Source of the DNA: Phoronis australis
Lineage: Eukaryota; Phoronida; Phoronidae
Assembly (NCBI GenBank): GCA_002633005.1
Contig: NMRA01001147.1
Location: forward strand, 1 to 33,375
Direction: 5' to 3'
Length of the DNA stretch: 33,375 nt
Part shown: positions 31,001 through 33,375 of the stretch, piece by piece
How the letters are laid out: each line of letters opens with the position of its first letter
Position numbering within the stretch: the stretch's first letter is position 1
Translations under genes and position numbers: made by a program
The notes under the pieces: generated by a model
The model's input: only the letters and a program-made list of their open reading frames with translations
What the model was told of the DNA's origin: nothing
The model's database searches: none

Positions 31001-31290
31001 TGTGACGGGACGTTCGTAACTTTACGCTTATTGTTATTCTTATTTAGTTGCAAATGTTCAGTTATTCTTATGCTAGTGTCTTTGTTGCGTCTCAGTGCGC
31101 CTTTGTTACGTGGGCATGTGGGCGCGACTGTATGTGTCGGGCACTTCGCTAGCGACAGGCTTAGGAGAAGGGTGTTTCCTTCCTTTGCTTTCATGAAAAT
31201 TGATCGTTATCATGTGCAATTGAACTGAAACGTATGCCTGATGAGAGGAAATACATATTTTGATGTTCAGTGGAGACTTGCTCTGTTACA
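31001..31290 (+). repeat. 5' LTR (290 bp)
   Basis: Begins TGTGACGGG and ends CTGTTACA. Compared with the 3' LTR there are four substitutions and one single-base indel, about 1.5%, which implies a recent insertion. Confidence 0.95.
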
Positions 31291-31693
31291 TTTGGCGCCC
31301 AACGTAAATCGAACAAACCAGAACTTTTCTCTGACAACGTCTGTAAAATTATGACCGTGCTACGGCCTTGCATGGAAAGTTGAACTGCTTGCTGACTTTA
31401 CAAGATTTATGTCACGACTCGGGTAAGAATTTTCTGGAAAGGACAATGTCTTAATTTGCTACTATCGTGGTCACAAGTTTGTGGTGGTGTCTGGAACAGA
31501 TCCTCGTGCTCGCCAAGAACAGAACTTTCTGGACTATGTGTTTGACGACGCCCTATCCTGCAGGAAACTGGACTCAGTTGCATTTTGTGTCACTGAAAAT
31601 GTTTTGTGTTACTGTTGTTTGACATAAGTTCACTTAATGTGCCTGGTATTGAGAGTTCTTTAATTTCTTAAGCTAGACAGTGTATTTTCAATC
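31291..31693 (+). other. retrotransposon leader region
   Basis: The primer-binding-site motif lies at the start. A short frame around 31460-31620 includes RGHKFVVVSGTDPRARQ, which I cannot identify and which may be a remnant of another part of the element. Confidence 0.5.
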
Positions 31694-32246
31694 ATGAGTC
31701 ACTTGACTGCATGTAGACCCAATGAAGTGTTAGCCGTTGATTTTACTGTTCTCGAGCCGTCAAGTGACGGTAGGGAAAACGTCTTGGCAATGACTGACGT
31801 ATTCACGAAGTTTATGCAGGTTGTTGTGACACGCAATCAAACTGCCCTGACTGTTGCCAAGGCTCTGACTGAGCAATGGTTCAATAAGTTCGGTATTCCA
31901 GACAGGATTCATAGCGATCAGGGTCGCAATTTTGAAAGCGATCTGGTTCAACAGTTGTGTAAATTATGACATTCAGAAATCCCGTACAACCCCATATCAT
32001 CCTGAGCGAAATTCACAGTGTGAGCGTTTTAATCGCACATTGCATAATCTGTTGGAAACTTTGCCAATGGATCACAAGTGTAAATGGCCGGAGTATATAC
32101 ATGATCTGGTGATGTCGTATAATTCTACTCCACACAGCACTACTAAGTACTCTCCGTACGGAATGTGCGTTGTGATGTCTGTAGCCAGTACGAGGAGACT
32201 GAATGATTTCCATTTCACTGCGCTTTGTTTTCATGTTGTATGCTAA
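31694..32246 (+). pseudogene. integrase catalytic core, frameshifted
   Basis: The retrovirus-type integrase core is present in two overlapping frames. The first (31694-31969) holds AVDFTVLEP with the first catalytic Asp and [10 protein letters not shown] with the second. The second frame (open from 31932 to 32246) holds [14 protein letters not shown] with the catalytic Glu at the expected spacing of about 35 residues. The frame change is near 31965. The zinc-binding N-terminal domain is absent and the C-terminal part is short and probably degenerate. All three catalytic residues survive, but one continuous protein cannot be made. Confidence 0.92.
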
Positions 32247-32282
32247 TGATGTCGGGATGACATTTTTTGTTAGGGGGGAGAA

Positions 32283-32573
32283 TGTGACGGGACGTTCGTA
32301 ACTTTACGCTTATTGTTATTCTTATTTAGTTGCAAATGTTCAGTTATTCTTATGCTAATGTCTTTGTTGCGTCTCAGTGCGCCTTTGTTACGTGGGCATG
32401 TGGGCGCGACTGTATGTGTCGGGCACTTCGCTAGCGACAGGCTTAGGAGAAGGGTGTTTCCTTCCTTTGCGGTCATGAAATTTGATCGTTATCATGTGCA
32501 ATTGAACTGAAACGTATGCCTGATGAGAGGAAATACATATTTTTGATGTTCAGTGGAGACTTGCTCTGTTACA
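32283..32573 (+). repeat. 3' LTR (291 bp)
   Basis: Begins TGTGACGGG right after the polypurine tract and ends TGTTACA. One extra T compared with the 5' LTR, in a run near 32541. Confidence 0.95.
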
Positions 32574-33375
32574 GGAGACATGCATCTTTCAGTTTAACCT
32601 AAAGTGTGTCGAACTGTGATGATGTATGTCACTTTTGATAGTAAAGTCTGCTTCATATGTTCTAGAAAGTGTACTAATGAGAGACTTTTGGGAAACCGTG
32701 ACAACTGTTGTGAGAATGATGATTTCAACACGGTTTTCTAGCTGGCGCGGGAACAACTTCAATATACTCACGCAAAACAAATGGAAAAATATTCGCAACG
32801 ACAAAAGTTAGTGCTGATACTTATCACTGCGAAGTGGAATTTTAGAAAGTGCAGTGCAGCAGTTTGAGCAACAAACTTCTGTTGGGGAGACAAGAGTTCA
32901 AATCATGGCTACACTTGCAGACCAGTGAACGTTGAGCAAAACCACCACCTACTCATCTTTGCTTACCAGTGGATAGGTACAAAAGACTGAAAGGTGTGAC
33001 AACATTATTTTAATATTTTCATACACGACTGGGAAAGTTGGGATGACAACTGGAGAACATTCTGTAGAGCTAGTTCCCTGTGTAAAAAGTAAGGTCTCAC
33101 AAGACCTTGCAAAATCACACGAGTAAAAAGCAAGCATTTCCCGAGCATACTCAGGTCAGCTTTACTAGCTTGTCTTAACTAATTAAAGGCGAAGGCAACC
33201 TTTTTCCATTTCATTTTGAGCTAAAATAAGGTTGGTTGGTTATCCTAGACATATTTTCCACTTAATTACAGCTTTTCGTAATTTTATAAATTACTCGTCC
33301 GCTACTCCGGAAGTGACGTTTTAGGAGGCAAGCGTTTCCCGCCACTTGGTTTTGCGTTGACTTTACCGTGCGAAT
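32574..33375. other. no gene recognised; expected upstream MAEA exons not seen
   Basis: I looked on the minus strand for the MAEA segment preceding the CTLH exon (LAWCHDNKS-type residues) and did not find it. The last 100 bp are GC-richer and may be the edge of a promoter or repeat running out of the window. Confidence 0.4.

Larger units (their letters stand above)
31001..32573 (+). mobile_element. Ty3/gypsy LTR retrotransposon, internally deleted
   Basis: Two near-identical LTRs flank a 992-bp interior. TTTGGCGCCCAACG directly after the 5' LTR is a primer-binding-site motif, and AGGGGGGAGAA directly before the 3' LTR is a polypurine tract. Only integrase is recognisable; gag, protease, reverse transcriptase and RNase H are missing, so the copy is non-autonomous. 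The flanking bases (GTAAAA and GGAGAC) do not form a target duplication. It lies antisense to the MAEA-like gene, starting 98 bp upstream of the CTLH exon. Confidence 0.93.

Overview
This window is eukaryotic and almost certainly from an invertebrate animal. It has GT-AG introns, AT-rich intergenic DNA, several classes of transposable element, and single exons that read clearly as the animal genes VPS45, MAEA and MBOAT7. It is a draft assembly: single-N joins lie at 10484, 12990, 20556 and 24540, and a 22-N gap at 18359-18380. Each single N is flanked by sequence that repeats its neighbour at roughly 1% divergence. This is the pattern expected when two alleles of a highly heterozygous, perhaps marine, animal are laid end to end. 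The species cannot be named from the sequence.

Layout. 1-3.8 kb: a minus-strand secreted-protein gene is suggested by a TATA box and first-exon donor near 3.8 kb and by a signal-peptide exon at 728-782. A small hAT-like MITE lies at 2.4 kb. 3.85-4.56 kb: a degenerate repeat of about 118 bp. 4.6-8.3 kb: no recognised gene. 8.3-13.0 kb: an intronless protein kinase gene on the minus strand appears twice, once complete (404 codons) and once with a 731-bp deletion of the catalytic core. 13.9-17.7 kb: the first three coding exons of VPS45 on the minus strand, with a 1.76-kb transposon in intron 1. 18.3-18.8 kb: a LINE 3' end. 19.0-20.0 kb: a possible two-exon micro-gene. 23.7 and 24.7 kb: the same MBOAT7 exon, present twice across a join. 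26.3-30.9 kb: the last five exons of MAEA on the minus strand, carrying a nonsense codon, a frameshift and a broken splice acceptor. Its last exon is partly triplicated as a 68-bp tandem repeat, and a 250-bp MITE lies in one intron. 31.0-32.6 kb: a young, internally deleted Ty3/gypsy LTR retrotransposon, starting 98 bp upstream of the first visible MAEA exon.

The genes do not form a pathway. VPS45 acts in endosomal SNARE fusion, MAEA in the CTLH/GID ubiquitin ligase, and MBOAT7 in phosphatidylinositol acyl-chain remodelling. The most interesting items are the decayed MAEA locus with its repeated C-terminal tail, the divergent HRD-less kinase with its presence/absence allele, and the TIR transposon beside the VPS45 splice donor.
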